DNA of 64,000 nt from Sabethes cyaneus (lineage: Eukaryota; Arthropoda; Insecta; Diptera; Culicidae): positions 146,353,642 to 146,417,641 of the forward strand of contig NC_071354.1 of NCBI RefSeq assembly GCF_943734655.1, in the 5' to 3' direction. Positions 23,155 to 34,859 of this stretch are shown piece by piece. The position numbers were made by a program, and so were the translations under genes. The notes beneath the pieces are model-generated. The model saw only the letters and a list, made by a program, of their open reading frames with translations, was not told the DNA's origin and searched no databases. Position 1 is the first letter of the stretch; each line of letters opens with the position of its first letter.

Positions 23155-24328
23155 TATGTCCCTAAAGCTGGCAGTACAAAGTTAGCAGAACATTAGTAGC
23201 ACCATTCAGTTAATTGATGCTCAATTAATGCTAATTAATGCTCCTAACGACGAATTTAATGCTCCATTGTTTCATAGGAAAACACAATGCACTGCTAGCT
23301 TTAGATAAAGTTAGTAGGACAATGTTCGGAAATGGCACTTCCGGTGCAGACAGAGCTACCCAAGTATGACCATAATTTAATGCTCATTTAATGCTCCAGG
23401 AAAAACATAGTTTCGGTAACTTTGGTAGTCATTTTCCATGAAAAATTGAGCGACGAAAAAAATGTACTGCCAGCTTCAGATAAAGTCGTCACAATCGTTC
23501 TACCGGGTTGCAACACCAATGAGATATAGAGAGGTGTGGAAAAAGAATGCATCACATACATACTGCCGAAACTCAGCTTTCAAAATAGCATATTTCCGAA
23601 GACTCCAGAACTCGTATTTCGCAACATGGCCACACCGCAGCGCTCGAGTGTTGAGTATAAAACCGTATGAATGTAAAAACCCTATTATGGAGCTTGCTAA
23701 TTTGCGGTAGTGCTAGTGAGTTTGTTTTCCCTCTGTTTGAACCCTACAACAGCGTCATGTAAAAACCAACAGCAGCAGCAACAAATCGCATGTATTACGT
23801 ATACGCGTACAGCACAGAACAGAAGGGGAAGTAGAAATCCAAACACGTATACATGCTGCTTTCTACAGATACTAGCGAACCTGGCGGTAGCGAGTCACTT
23901 TTTTCCACGAAAACACACGAACGCATACGAATGCACACGAAAGCATGTGAAAGCTGCTATACGATTGGCAGCGAGCGTTCTGCTTATATTGCTGTTATTC
24001 GCTTCTATACGAAAACCTTTCCAAAGAAAAATGAAATTTTTTCATGGAAAATGACTACCAAAGTTACCGAAACTATGTTTTTCCTAGAGCATTAAATGAG
24101 CATTAAATTATGGTCATACTTGGGTAGCTCCATCTGCACCGGAAGTGCCATTTCCGAACATTGTCGTGCTAACTTTATCTAAAGCTAGCAGTGCATTGTT
24201 GTTTCCTATGAAACAATGGAGCATTAACTTCGTCGTTAGGAGCATTAATTAGCATTAATTGAGCATCAATTAACTGAATGGTGCTACTAATGTTCTGCTA
24301 ACTTTGTACTGCCAGCTTTAGGGACATC
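23155..24328. mobile_element. About 1.2 kb element with roughly 290-bp inverted arms
   Basis: The left arm (about 23155-23447) starts CCCTAAAGCTGGCAGTACAA, and the right arm (24030-24328) is its near-perfect reverse complement, including repeated TTAATGCTC units. The internal 0.58 kb holds a partial extra end-like motif (TACTGCCAGCTT, 23464) and a segment also found at 37042-37268. No transposase. The exact TSD is unclear because homology continues into the flanks. Confidence 0.85.
23805..24030 (+). repeat. Internal segment shared with 37042-37268 (inverted)
   Basis: Contains ACTAGCGAACCTGGCGGTAG and AACGCATACGAATGCAC; the reverse complement lies between the copia remnant and the Psc-like gene. 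A family marker for the long-arm element. Confidence 0.8.
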
Positions 24329-24838
24329 AAAACTTTGAAAGCATTTGAACCAAGAAATCGTTAAAGTGAAAATGTGAGCAGGACCTCTCAGCATTTCCAG
24401 AAAAATATTAGGCATCTGGAAAAGTTTTTCACGGTGGTAGAAGCCTCCTGAAAAGTCGCAAAAACTATGTTCTGCCTCATGAAATTCTTAGTACCTAATA
24501 TTTTTTATTATCAATTTCTAGTCTTTAGTAATGAAAGTGTTCACTATTAAGAGAGTATATTTTTTTATCTGCGCTTTTGTTTCTTCAACAATTACTCTAT
24601 TCCAGCAGTCTCGTTCCTCGAGTCCGCATCGCTCGTTATAATTGACCCTCATTAAGAGGGCATAGGAGTTTTATTACCATGTTTTAAACTCATTTAAAAT
24701 ATCTTCCCGATAACATAAAATGAGTGGGGTCTTTTGCATTGCGAACATCGCACTTTAAACTAATAAAATAAAAATTATGTTTTCGTATGAAAAACTTTCC
24801 CCCATCCCAACGTCTCCATGAAGTAATCATCCAATTTA
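24329..24838. other. AT-rich spacer, nothing recognised
   Basis: No frame or repeat partner seen. Confidence 0.6.
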
Positions 24839-25486
24839 GGGTTTATTTCTAATTCCCGTCATAGTAAATAAAGCCATTCTAGTTTTCAACATTTATTGGA
24901 AGGATTTAATGAATACTTCAAAAGTTCTTGTGCTGATTTGACTAAAACACACTTACCTTCTGATCCGTGAACTTTGAAATAACTGAAAAGCGATTATTAA
25001 AGCATATTATTGAAATTACGCAACTGACTTTATTTCTTAAATTCGTCGTACCGTTTTAAAACCCGCCCATCAAACTTTTTCATCGTCCGAACTAAAAATC
25101 ACAAAAATGTTTACGAAGCTAACGCGCATTTATTTGTGTAGGACGGCATGACAAATGTTATTCTGCAAAATTTCTGCAGGTCAGGCAAGTTTTCCTGGCT
25201 GTAGAATAACGACAATGCCTTGCGTGAGTTATTTTCATTTCTGAATGACGGAAATTAAAACGATTAGTCGACATTTTCTTCTTCTAGGCTGGTAGGTCTT
25301 CTTTAATGATAAAAAGCATTTAAATAGATCTCAGCTCACTTTGATTGATCGCGTATGATAGACAACAAACTAAAATATTAGGGAATAACTGGTTTTGCAT
25401 TGTGTGTCATAAAAATGCTGATATTTTTAATAATTTGTGTTGGATAGGACGGGAATAAGCAATTACGACGAAGCACCAACATACCC
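24839..25486 (+). mobile_element. MITE family M650, copy 1
   Basis: 648 bp; starts GGGTTTATTTCTAATTCCCG and ends CAACATACCC, with short TIR (GGGT/ACCC plus subterminal TTCCCGTC). Left flank TA; right flank now GA. Closely similar to 55962-56633 and to the inverted 61564-62240. Non-coding. Confidence 0.85.
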
Positions 25487-25861
25487 GATATATTCACTAG
25501 TTGAGCCCGAATCTTACTAACCGAAAAATATAAATATCTGTGCAGAATTCAGAAAACAGCTCTACGATGTTGTACATAAAATAGTCATAGCCGGAAACTG
25601 AAACAAATAGTTTTTATGGTCGTATTGGATTTTATATAACTGAATAAAAACTTCTGTCTGTTTGCAACATTTATGTAGCCTGATTAGAGTAAAATGTTGC
25701 TTTTTTCCATGTGTGGACTCATTACTGCGACCAGTATAGTTGATCTATTGTAATATCGCCCGGGTGTTTGCTGTATGACCTGCACTGCATTTCTTTTTGC
25801 TATAATCGCTATTGAGTGAGCGATATGCTTATTAAATTTTATGCGTGCTTGCGTGTATTGG
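25487..25861. other. AT-rich spacer, nothing recognised
   Basis: No frame or repeat partner seen. Confidence 0.6.
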
Positions 25862-26133
25862 GGTTTACCCTTCCTTCAAAGCTTAATCTACTTTACCCAC
25901 TTATTCCTCGCTGCCAGCACTATCCCATATTATAGCCGTCCCTGGCGAGGACTCATTCGTACCTCTGATCAGTACACTTAACTATAGGAGGGACATTTGC
26001 ACTGTCAAGAGGCTTCAGAGGGTAAATATAGAATTCAGCACGAAGGAAGGGTAAATGGAGGGGCCTGAGAATAAACCCATGCTAAAGTCACTTGACATCG
26101 AATGGCTTGATTCTACTAAGATTCGAACAAAAT
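25862..26133 (-). mobile_element. tRNA-derived SINE copy, antisense, head truncated
   Basis: The minus strand starts at the B-box-like GTTCGAATCTTAG and continues with the tail of the 16449-16790 copy (TTTAGCATGGGTTTATTCTC, AAGTGGGTAAAGTAGATTAA). The tRNA-like A-box part is missing, as in 5'-truncated retroposition. Confidence 0.75.
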
Positions 26134-26231
26134 GTTGCTTAGAAAATTCTTGATCGTTTGCTATCATTAACTCATTTTTTAAAATTTGGCGACTTTCCGG
26201 TCTGATTTAACACCGACCATATGATATCGCG

Positions 26232-26840
26232 ACAAGCAATCGAATTGAGCAGGCGAATCGAGCAGTCGTATCAAGCAGTTGGGTCGAGCAGTGAAGTCGA
26301 ACTGTCAAGTCGAGCAGTCAAATCGAGCAGTCTAATCGAGCTGTTGAATCAAGCTGTCAGATGAGTCGAGCAATCAAATCGAGTTTAGTGGAGCAGTTGA
26401 ATCAAGCAATCTGGTAGAGCAGTTGAGTCGAGCGTCGAATCGAATAGTTGAGTCGAGCAGTCTAGTTGAGCAGATGAATCATGCTGTCCAGTGAAGCAGT
26501 CTAGTCGAGCAGTCGAATCGAGCAGTCCAGTCGAGCAGTTCAATCGTTTAGTTAAGTCGATCAGTCGCATCTAGTAGTAAGAAAAGCAAATGTGTCAAGC
26601 AGTCGAATCGAGTAATTAAGTCGAGTAGTCGTCGCTGTTCTCGAGACTCGAGCAGTTAAATCAAGCTGTTCAATCAAGTAGTCAAGTGGATCTGTCTAAT
26701 TAAGCAGTTGAATCGAGCAGTCGTGCAGCTCAGTTGAGCAGTCCAGTCGAGCTATCAAATCGAGCAGTCTAATCGTCCAGTCCAGTCGAGCAGTCTAGTC
26801 AACCAGTTGAGCAATCGAGCAGTCCAGCAGTCGACCAGCG
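26232..26840. repeat. 13-bp minisatellite, about 600 bp
   Basis: Consensus TCGAGCAGTCNAA, repeated roughly 45 times with substitutions and occasional length changes. Since 13 is not a multiple of 3, the translated minus strand repeats every 13 residues (RLDCSTGLLDSTA-like), which explains the 61-codon open frame at 26385-26570; that is not a gene. Confidence 0.92.
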
Positions 26841-27815
26841 AGGTAACTGAGGATAGAGTTCATTGCTACGAAAACATGATGTCCTGCCAGGGGCCTATTT
26901 TTAATAATATTGACTGACCATGCCTTACATATTTCTTATCTAGTGTCGGAATGAGTTATCGGATTAAACCAATACAGCTACGCTTTTCCAAATACAAACC
27001 AGCGGGCTGTTAGAAGGTAAAACTTTTGCATCGAACATATCGTAAGCGTTTTTAAATTCGTTCCTGTTACTCTCTGTCATTCTCGATCTGATGTTCCTGT
27101 CAATTCAAGTACTACATAGTTTTCAGCAGCATAGAGCCGAGGTGGTTCGTGCTGTTTCAAGCACTCGTCTCCATTCAACTCGGTCTTGGGCCACTCGTCA
27201 CCAATTTCCTAGTCGTCTCAGAAGTCGCAAATCGCTTTTGACCTGGTCGAGCCATCGTACACGTTGGGCCCCCCTGTTCCTGGCGCCGGGGGGGGGGTTG
27301 TTGAAGAGGACTATTTTCGTCGTACTGTCGTCCGGCACCCTTACGACGTGTCCGGCCCACCGTAGCCTGCTAAATTTCGCTAGATGTACGATGAGAGTCT
27401 CCCCAAGCAGTACCTGTAGCTCGTGATTCATACGCCTCCGTCACTCTCCACTTTCAGTGTGTACTCCGCCAAATATCGTCCGCAGCACTTTCCGCTCAAA
27501 CACGGCAAGGGCGCGTATGTCCTCCGTAAGCAGCGTCACGACTTCAAGTCCATAAAGAACTACCGGTCTAATAATGGTTTTGTACATTGTTAGCTTCGTG
27601 CGGCGGCGTACGCTTCCTGATCGTAGCGTTTTACGAAGGGCAAAGTAGGCCCGATTTCCCGCTTAGATGCGCCACTGGATCTCCTTACTAGTGTTGTTGT
27701 CCGTGGTCACCAGCGATCCCAAATACACGAACTCGTCTACCACTTCTAGTTCGTCGCCGTCAACGGTTACCATCCGTGGGAGACGCGCGTTTGTTTCTTT
27801 TGAGCCTCTTCCTTT

Positions 27816-27961
27816 ATTGGCGGAACTTGCGCTCATTTCTAGGGTGGCGCTATAGCCCCGGAATTTTTTTTGAACGTTTTATTGGTCGACCAAGCTAATT
27901 TTTCTAGTGGGGGCTAAATCTCTCCAAGGGGGGCTTAGCTCCCCCCCTTGTTCCGCCAATG
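27816..27961. mobile_element. 146-bp MITE with 9-bp (or 8-bp) duplication
   Basis: Ends ATTGGCGGAAC and GTTCCGCCAATG are inverted, and TCTTCCTTT lies on both sides (27807-27815, 27962-27970). The LINE reading frame breaks at this point and resumes on the other side. Non-coding. Confidence 0.82.
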
Positions 27962-30312
27962 TCTTCCTTTCATGTATTTGGTCTTCGACGCTTTTATATT
28001 TAGCCCAATTCTAGACTCCGCTTTCAGTCTGGCGTAGATTGCCTCCTCCGTCGCAAAGTTCCTGGCGATGACATCGAAGTCATCTGCAAAGCCTAAAAGT
28101 TGGCTACTCTTGGTAAAAATTGAGCCTCCCGTTTCGATGCCCGCTTTTCGAATCACCCCCTCAAGAGCGATGTTGAACAGCATGCAGCATAATCCGTCAC
28201 CTTGTCTCAACCCTCGCCGCGTCTCGAAGGGACTCGAGAGTGTCCCAGAGATGCGTACGAAACACATCACTCGATCCAATGTAGCTCTGATCAGTCGCGT
28301 CAGGTTGTCCGGAAAACCGTGTTCGTGCATTATCTGCCATAGATTGTTTCGATCGACTGTATCGTATACTGCTTTGAAATCAATAAAGATGTCGTGCGTG
28401 GGCAGGTTGAACTTCCGACATTTCTGCAAGATCTGTCGGATAGTAAAAATTTGGTCCGTAGTTGCGCGAGCCCCCATGTAACCCGCCTGATAATTCCCTA
28501 CGAAACCTCACCAATGCACAGGTTGTTACCGATAGCACAGGTGACAACCGGCGTAACAGGATCTGGAAGAGTACCTTGTAGGCGGCGTTTACCAGCGTAA
28601 TACCACGATAGTTGCAGCAGTCTAGCCGATCACTCTTTTTGTAGAAGGGACAAACCACTCCTTCCATCCATTCCTCGGGTAACTTTTCCTCCTCCCAAAT
28701 CCTTGAAATAACCCAGTGTAGAGCCTTTGTTAGCGTTTCTCCGCCATGTTTATAAAGCTCTGCCGGTAGGCGGTCCTTCCCAGCGGCTTTATTGGTCTTC
28801 AGCAGCTCGATTTCTCGTTTGACTTCTTGGAGATCAGGTGCTACGACATTACTATCTTCCATGGGCGCTTCTAGGTTAATTTCCGTTCCGCCTCCTTCTG
28901 CGACTTCGCCATTGAGGTGTTCATCGAAGAACTGCTTCCACCTGTCGACCACGTCACAGGTGGTTTGTGATTAGATTCCCTCCCTCGTCCCTACACATGT
29001 CAGGTTTCGATGTGTAGCCCTTCCGAGTTTGGTTCACCTTCTCATAAAACTTGCGCGTGTCATTAGCTCGGAATAGTTGCTCTAATTATTCACGATCTCT
29101 GTTCTCCTTTTGGCGCTTTTTTCTCCTCAGGATCGTGGTCAACTGGTTCCTAGCTCGTCGGTATTTGGCCAGTTTCTCTCTAGTGGCAATACTTAGATAA
29201 TATTTCTCAGCAGTTTTTTCCCCTCCACCGCTTGTTGACATTCCTCATTTTGTGTACCCCGAGGCTCAATACCTAGTGCGCTGTAGCGGCCTCTCCGATG
29301 GCCGAGCGTATTCTGCCCCAACCGTCTTCGAGGTTTGAAGCACCTAACTGCTCGGAAGAAGGCAGTGCCCCATTCAGTACACGCGCATAGTTCTCGGCAG
29401 CTTGCAGGTTATCTAGCTACCTGATGTTCAGCCGACGAGGGCGGCTTTGACGTGTCCGGTATACGGTGGACAGCTTTGAGCGCACATGTACTGCTACTAG
29501 GTAATGGTCAGAATCAATATCTGCACCCCGTCGGGAGCGTACGTTCGTGATGCTAGAGGAAAACCGGCCCTCTATCAGAACGTGGTCAATTTGGTTCATT
29601 GTACGTTGGACAGGTGTTTTCCAGCTGGCTTTGTGGATATCCTTGCCCGGGAAAAAGGTGCTTCGGATCACCAGGCCTCGGGAAGCTGCGAAGTTTATAC
29701 ATCGCTGGCCGTTATCGTTTGTGTCGGTGTGCAGGCTGTGGGGTCCTACCACCGGTCTATACATCTCTTCCCTACCAACCTGGGCGTTCATATCCCCGAT
29801 GACGATCTTGATGTCCCGTGACGAGCAGCTGTCGTACGTTGCCTCCAGTCTCGCGTAGAACACTTCTTTCTCATCGTCGGGTCTACCTTCGTGCAGGCAG
29901 TGTACGTTAATGATGCTATAATTGAAGAAACGGCCCTTTATCCTCAATAGACACATTCTCTCGTTGATCGCCTTCCAATCTATTACACGATCCTGCATTC
30001 CACCCAACACTACAAAGTCCGTTCCCAGTTCGTTGGAAGCGCCACCACTCTGGTAAAACTGGGCCTATCCGCCACGGATCTTCCATACCTTCTCTCCTTT
30101 GCGACAGATTTCCTGCAGAGCTACGATGCCGAGTTTACGGGGTTCAAGCTGTTCAATCAGCGCCCGCTCGCAACCTGCGAAATTTAGCAACTCCGATCCC
30201 GGCCTCCTCGTGGCACCAGCCGGAATACGAGCAATCTTAGCGGAGATCGGGTAACCAACCCCGGTGGAAACTAAGGTCGTATACTAACCGAGAAGGAGGT
30301 ATAGTGAGTCTC

Positions 30313-30729
30313 CCCAGTAAACCATTTGGTTTGTATATCTCAATTGCAACTGGGAAATGCGACATCATATCTGAACGAAAAAGTTATATTTCACGCCAGA
30401 TAAGAAGATATATGTTCCAAAGTGGAGGCAATATACGTGCGAAAATTTTGACAATTATTTGTAATTCTATCTTGCATTTTATACAGTGGTTTTTATTACA
30501 CGCAACTCAATACTCCTGAATACATGATTAAGATATAACTTATTGTTGCAAACATCTATACTGCTTTATAATTCACAGTCATGAGTTGTATATGAGGACA
30601 CGCACGACTGCAAAACAACTTATTGTTCACTTTGTTTTGACATACTCTGATCATTCTACAATTCCAATGTAAAATTGACATGAAAACGATTTAATGTGAA
30701 CTTTCTATTACGATCTTGTGTTATCTGGG
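30313..30729 (+). repeat. About 417-bp MITE-like repeat, copy 2, in a LINE leader
   Basis: Starts CCCAGTAAACC and ends GTTATCTGGG (short inverted termini). Similar to 13258-13653 throughout. TC is on both sides; joining the flanks gives the LINE leader text also found at 47330-47380, so this is an insertion with a likely 2-bp duplication. Confidence 0.82.
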
Positions 30730-30849
30730 TCGGCACTATAAGATGGCAGTCCCATCGCGAGACTCGATAGTGTTGCTCTAGTACGGCTACACATCTAAAT
30801 TAAATTACAACACTTACAAAATTCAAGCAAATCGGGAGCGAAATATTCG

Positions 30850-31740
30850 GCATCGACCTAGGCGACGGAATAAGGACGACGAATGGAGACTCGGTACTTG
30901 GAACTGCAGACCACATAGTTGTTTAGTTGCTTTTCTTGCAGAGACCGGGACATCATGTTTGCGGTCAAATCAATCGGATTGTATTTGTTTTCAGGCGTAT
31001 TCGAATACAGCATGCGATATGTGCATGCTTTCCAGCTGGCGCTGTTGAAAGCGTTCTTTACGTCCAAGATGACCCACCGCACAAAAGTGATTTCCTCTTC
31101 GCTGTTGTTTCTGTGTTGCCACCGCAGCACCTTTCGAATGGCATTCACTGTAGTCCAATCCTTTCGGAAGCGAAACTGCTGACAAGCCGCTCTCGCTCTC
31201 CGTGATACTTGGTAAGCCTATTCTGGATTACTTTCTCTAGCAGTTTGCCAACCGTATCCAACAGACATTTTGGCCTATAAACTGAAAGATCTCCAGGGGG
31301 TTTACACGATTTTGGCAACAGCACTAACTTCTGTTTTTTCATCTTCATCTATATTCATCTATGCGTTTCTGCAATGTTGTTCTGAACATATCCGGATTCT
31401 CCTGGATTGCCGCTTTCAAGGCCAGTTTCGGAATCCCGTCTGAACCTGAGGTCTTCTTTTTTCGCCAATTCAATTCAGCTTTTCGTTGGTTTCCTTTCGA
31501 TGGGAGCTCCTCTTTGGTGACTCGAGCTTCGTCTTCGTGGTTCTCTTCCTCGCCGCACGGGGGGATTTGCCAGGTCGTTGATTCATGCTGCGGGAACAAC
31601 TCGTTGATAACTGCTTTCATCTGCTCTGGATACCTCTCGGGTGATACGGCAGGATCTTTTATATTCGACATGGCGATTCTGGGCGTCTCCCCAACGATTC
31701 GCGGTGGCACCGTGGCAAACTTCCTCAAAGCAAGATTTCT
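30850..31740 (-). mobile_element. R1-like LINE RT fragment, antisense
   Basis: The minus strand reads GIPKLALKAAIQENPDMF (about 31430), KLVLLPKSCKPPGDLSVYRP and LLDTVGKLLEKVIQNRLTKY (31330-31215), then WVILDVKNAFNSASWKA (about 31065). This is the N-terminal and first catalytic (LDVKNAFN) part of an R1-clade-type RT. The YADD region is absent. Several frameshifts. Confidence 0.78.
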
Positions 31741-31856
31741 ATCAGCAAAATTGTGGTAAATAACTAGTTCTACAAATGTCCCAATTATTACTTTTTCAAA
31801 TTTTACTTGACTGAAACGGTACTGTCAAATAAGTCGAAGTGATCGAACCATCCCTG
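31741..31856. mobile_element. Solo end of a hAT-type MITE
   Basis: Ends in AACCATCCCTG, inverse of the CAGGGATGG terminus of 17422-18724. Shared subterminal text GACTGAAACGGTACTGTCAAAT and TAACTAGTTCT is seen in both. The left half of the element is missing. Confidence 0.72.
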
Positions 31857-34800
31857 TATCAAAGTAGCTAAAGTAAGCTGCTATCCTACTCCCTGTGAAG
31901 CGTCTCAACAAAAGGAAAGCACTATGGGGTTATACAAATTAAGGATGATGATATTATCCTAAAAGTGATGCCGAAATCAATCATCAATATCATAATGCCA
32001 ATCAAACGCTCCCCCGGAATCTATTATAACACCTCTCAATCCTGGCGCATTCCCACGCCAGATGTACGCCACTTCAGATTCAGATCCTACCGATACCGGG
32101 CATAGCCCCAAATTAATGCAGAGCAAACGCAAATTTGAGCGGATTACAATCACGAACCGTCACTCAGGCCGAGCTGACAGAAATCACCGCACACGTCACG
32201 ACAAAACGAATGCCTGCCTGGCTGTTCTGCTCTGCTCTGCTCTGGGGCTCACTGAAAACCCGGGGGTACCGGAATCGTCAGTCATTCACGAGCAGTTGCC
32301 TCGATCGATGTACATGTTCTGCGCCTGCCGGCAGACTCGGCCGGTCACTACTATACGGTACGGAATCAGAAATAATCTCTCTCGTGCACTCGTTTTCTCT
32401 CGCCGCGCCGTTTCGCTAGCGCAATTTGCATATTGAACCGGTTCTTCGCAATAACACTTACTCTTCCTTTATTTGGTGTCGTGTTTTACGTCGTAGCGAA
32501 TGAAAAACTTGGCACAAAATTCGCATCAAGCACAACCCGAGCCCGCGCGAGAGAACGGTGCGCGCGAAATTGAACAAAAAGGGCAAAATAGCGGCATGAT
32601 ATGAGTGCTTGTGCTGCAGATATTCGTAAAGCATCTGACATTACACCATTCGTGAATAATTGTACCACATTTACGAGTTTCAAATGGTGGTGAATAATTA
32701 TTCAAGTGATAGGTCAACATGAAAAGTATTTTCCACAACATTACATTACATTATTTTTTGAGCTGCTGCAAATAGCAGCAGGGTAATTGGGACCGGCGAA
32801 GCGGACGTTTTAGAAGACACCTTCGATGAACGCGTTTGAAGCCGAATTCACATATGTTAAAAATTCAATCATTTGAGCTAGTTTTAGTAATTTTTATGGC
32901 AAATAATGAATGTAACGTATCGAAAAATAACACAAGTAGGTAATAAGTTTGATTTGAATTCAAATTCAAAATATTTAATGACATAATAGTAATTAAGTTG
33001 AGAGTACGAACCAAGATCAATTACTCTGCATTTGCCTTTCACTACACTTCCAATGAAATGACAAACGTGCGCATACATAAAGAATCATATTACAACCGAA
33101 CACTACAGCTGCAGCGCACTTTTCCAACACAGACACCAAGTTGGTCTAGGTTTAATCGCGATCGTAAAAAGTTTTGTTGGGATGAAGAGACTTGTCACTG
33201 TTTCTAGCGTACTTCCAAGCAAAGACATTAAGTTGGTCTATGTTTAACCGCTCGTGACGGGGAGCTTCTGTCACTTTTTTGCAAAAAAAAGACACGTTCA
33301 AACATTGACGACGTGTTTTCAAACCAATAAGAATTTGAGGATTTCCTTTAGAAACTTCATCTTTCACCAGGAATTTTCCAGTGCCGCTGAAGATGAACCA
33401 CGTTTCGCCGATGCTGCTTCTATAAGGGATGTGTAGAAATAGTCGAAATCGAACGAGGTTCTGGCGTAAAAAAATTATACACTATCAGCACCGCATCGTT
33501 GCATGTTTTTTTTCCTTTCATGTGGCTTGAAATTGATTGTTTTCCCATATTGCTTAAGGCAAAATTTACGTACACGGACTGTTGCGGCCACAGTTAGAAC
33601 TCAGAAATGCTTCGCCATGTTTCATGGAAATTTATTTTTACCTCTTTTCATGACGTACCTGTAGTAAAAATACAAACAATAAATGTTTTTAGAACGAAAT
33701 AGTGCTGACCTAAAACAAGGATTGGATATGGCACATGATTATTTTAAAAAGCCAAATATCCTTTTGCACATATAACAATCTCACGATGAAAAGATATGCA
33801 GCAAGCAAACCTCTCACTAAAAATGTGTTGCAACGTAAACGTCAAAGCAGCTTTACGGACGTAAATGAATTAAGCTTTAAAAATAATTCGCAACGGCGTA
33901 ATTTCTTGACGTAGGACTACGTCTAACAAGAAGGTTTGGGATAGGGTTTCATTTCAAAAATCCGAGCCTCACGAAAATACGAAAGATTTTGAACGGCAAT
34001 AACTCTGCCAATTATGAATGTATTTTCATAGATCGGATACCGATCCACCCATAATAGATGTTGCAATTATGTGATTTCTACTAGAACTACCTATTTCAAT
34101 CACGAAAGAGTGAATATTAACGAGAAGTATTAAGGTCAAATATTCCCATACATTTCATGATCGTCTTGCGAAGATTCTTTGCGACATTCAGACTTATACT
34201 TATTTAATATTTGTGCTCGGGAAATATGCCAGGAAAAAGTGACAAGGTCCTCTCGTCCAAACAAAATTTCTTAGGATCGCAATAAACCTAATCCAATTTG
34301 AAGTCTTGAAAGCGAAAGGTTATAAAAAAGTGAGTGGCCAACTCTAACTTTCACCCGATTGTATCCAAATACTGCAAGAATTTATTCAAAACTAATGTCT
34401 GATATGCAACAATTTCCAAAGTGAGGGAAAATTAGCAACTATCTGATCCGAAAATAGATTTTGGGCGTTTAATATGTTGCTTTTCAATTAGTTGCAAGTA
34501 ATTGTTGACATACTTTTGATTGTATTGCTGTCATCATAAATGGTGCTATATATCAAAGCAGGAGTGGTAAATGATAACCCAGATTATTTATTTATGTTTT
34601 GTCGTTCAACCGTAAGTCCACTGACAAATATTTAATGTTTGAGCAAGATCCTTAAACCTCTATGTGCTACAAGTCGCTTACAATTTTGGAAATGTGATAT
34701 CGTTACCAATCACCAGAAGTAGTGTGATTGTGGCCTGAACTCTTAGTTTATCTACAAAGAAAAAAATGAAACTGAAATACAGAGCACGGGCATTTAGGAA

Positions 34801-34859
34801 ATTTAAACTTGTCTTCGTATATCAAATTAATAGAAATTTTTCAGAGCATTTATTACAAT
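31857..34859. other. Non-coding; no gene recognised
   Basis: 32.06-32.66 kb is relatively GC-rich with long overlapping frames on both strands (32062-32436 longest) and no domain. A tandem pair of about 45-bp blocks (AAGTTGGTCTAGGTTTAA near 33140; AAGTTGGTCTATGTTTAA near 33230) is present. The rest is AT-rich; 33.8-34.4 kb looks repeat-like in style, but no partner exists in this window. Confidence 0.5.

Larger units (their letters stand above)
27090..30780 (-). mobile_element. Near full-length LINE, antisense, with two MITE insertions
   Basis: The minus strand, high to low: 5' leader (30780-30730 and 30310-30245), endonuclease (LGIVALQEI about 30130, FFNYSIINVHCLHEGRPDDE, KIVIGDMNAQVG, NQIDHVLIEGR, DIDSDHYLVAVHV; 29417-30110), linker, RT (NKAAGKDRLPAELYKHGG, NYRGITLVNAAYKVL, FIDFKAVYDTVDRNNLW, RRGLRQGDG, LLGFADDFDVIA; 28950-27970), then after a MITE the C-terminal part (VVDEFVYLGSLVTTDNN, IIRPVVLYGLEV, RLRWAGHVVRVPDD; 27815-27100). 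A few stops and frameshifts. Reference copy for the fragments elsewhere in the window. RTE-like or CFDP2-like text; clade not proven. Confidence 0.88.

Noticed and set aside
26385..26570. Open frame with periodic Leu-Asp-Ser-Thr peptide
   Set aside because: It is a translation of the 13-bp minisatellite.
32062..32436. 124-codon open frame, possible gene
   Set aside because: No family text; overlapping frames in other phases; no codon-pattern support visible by eye.
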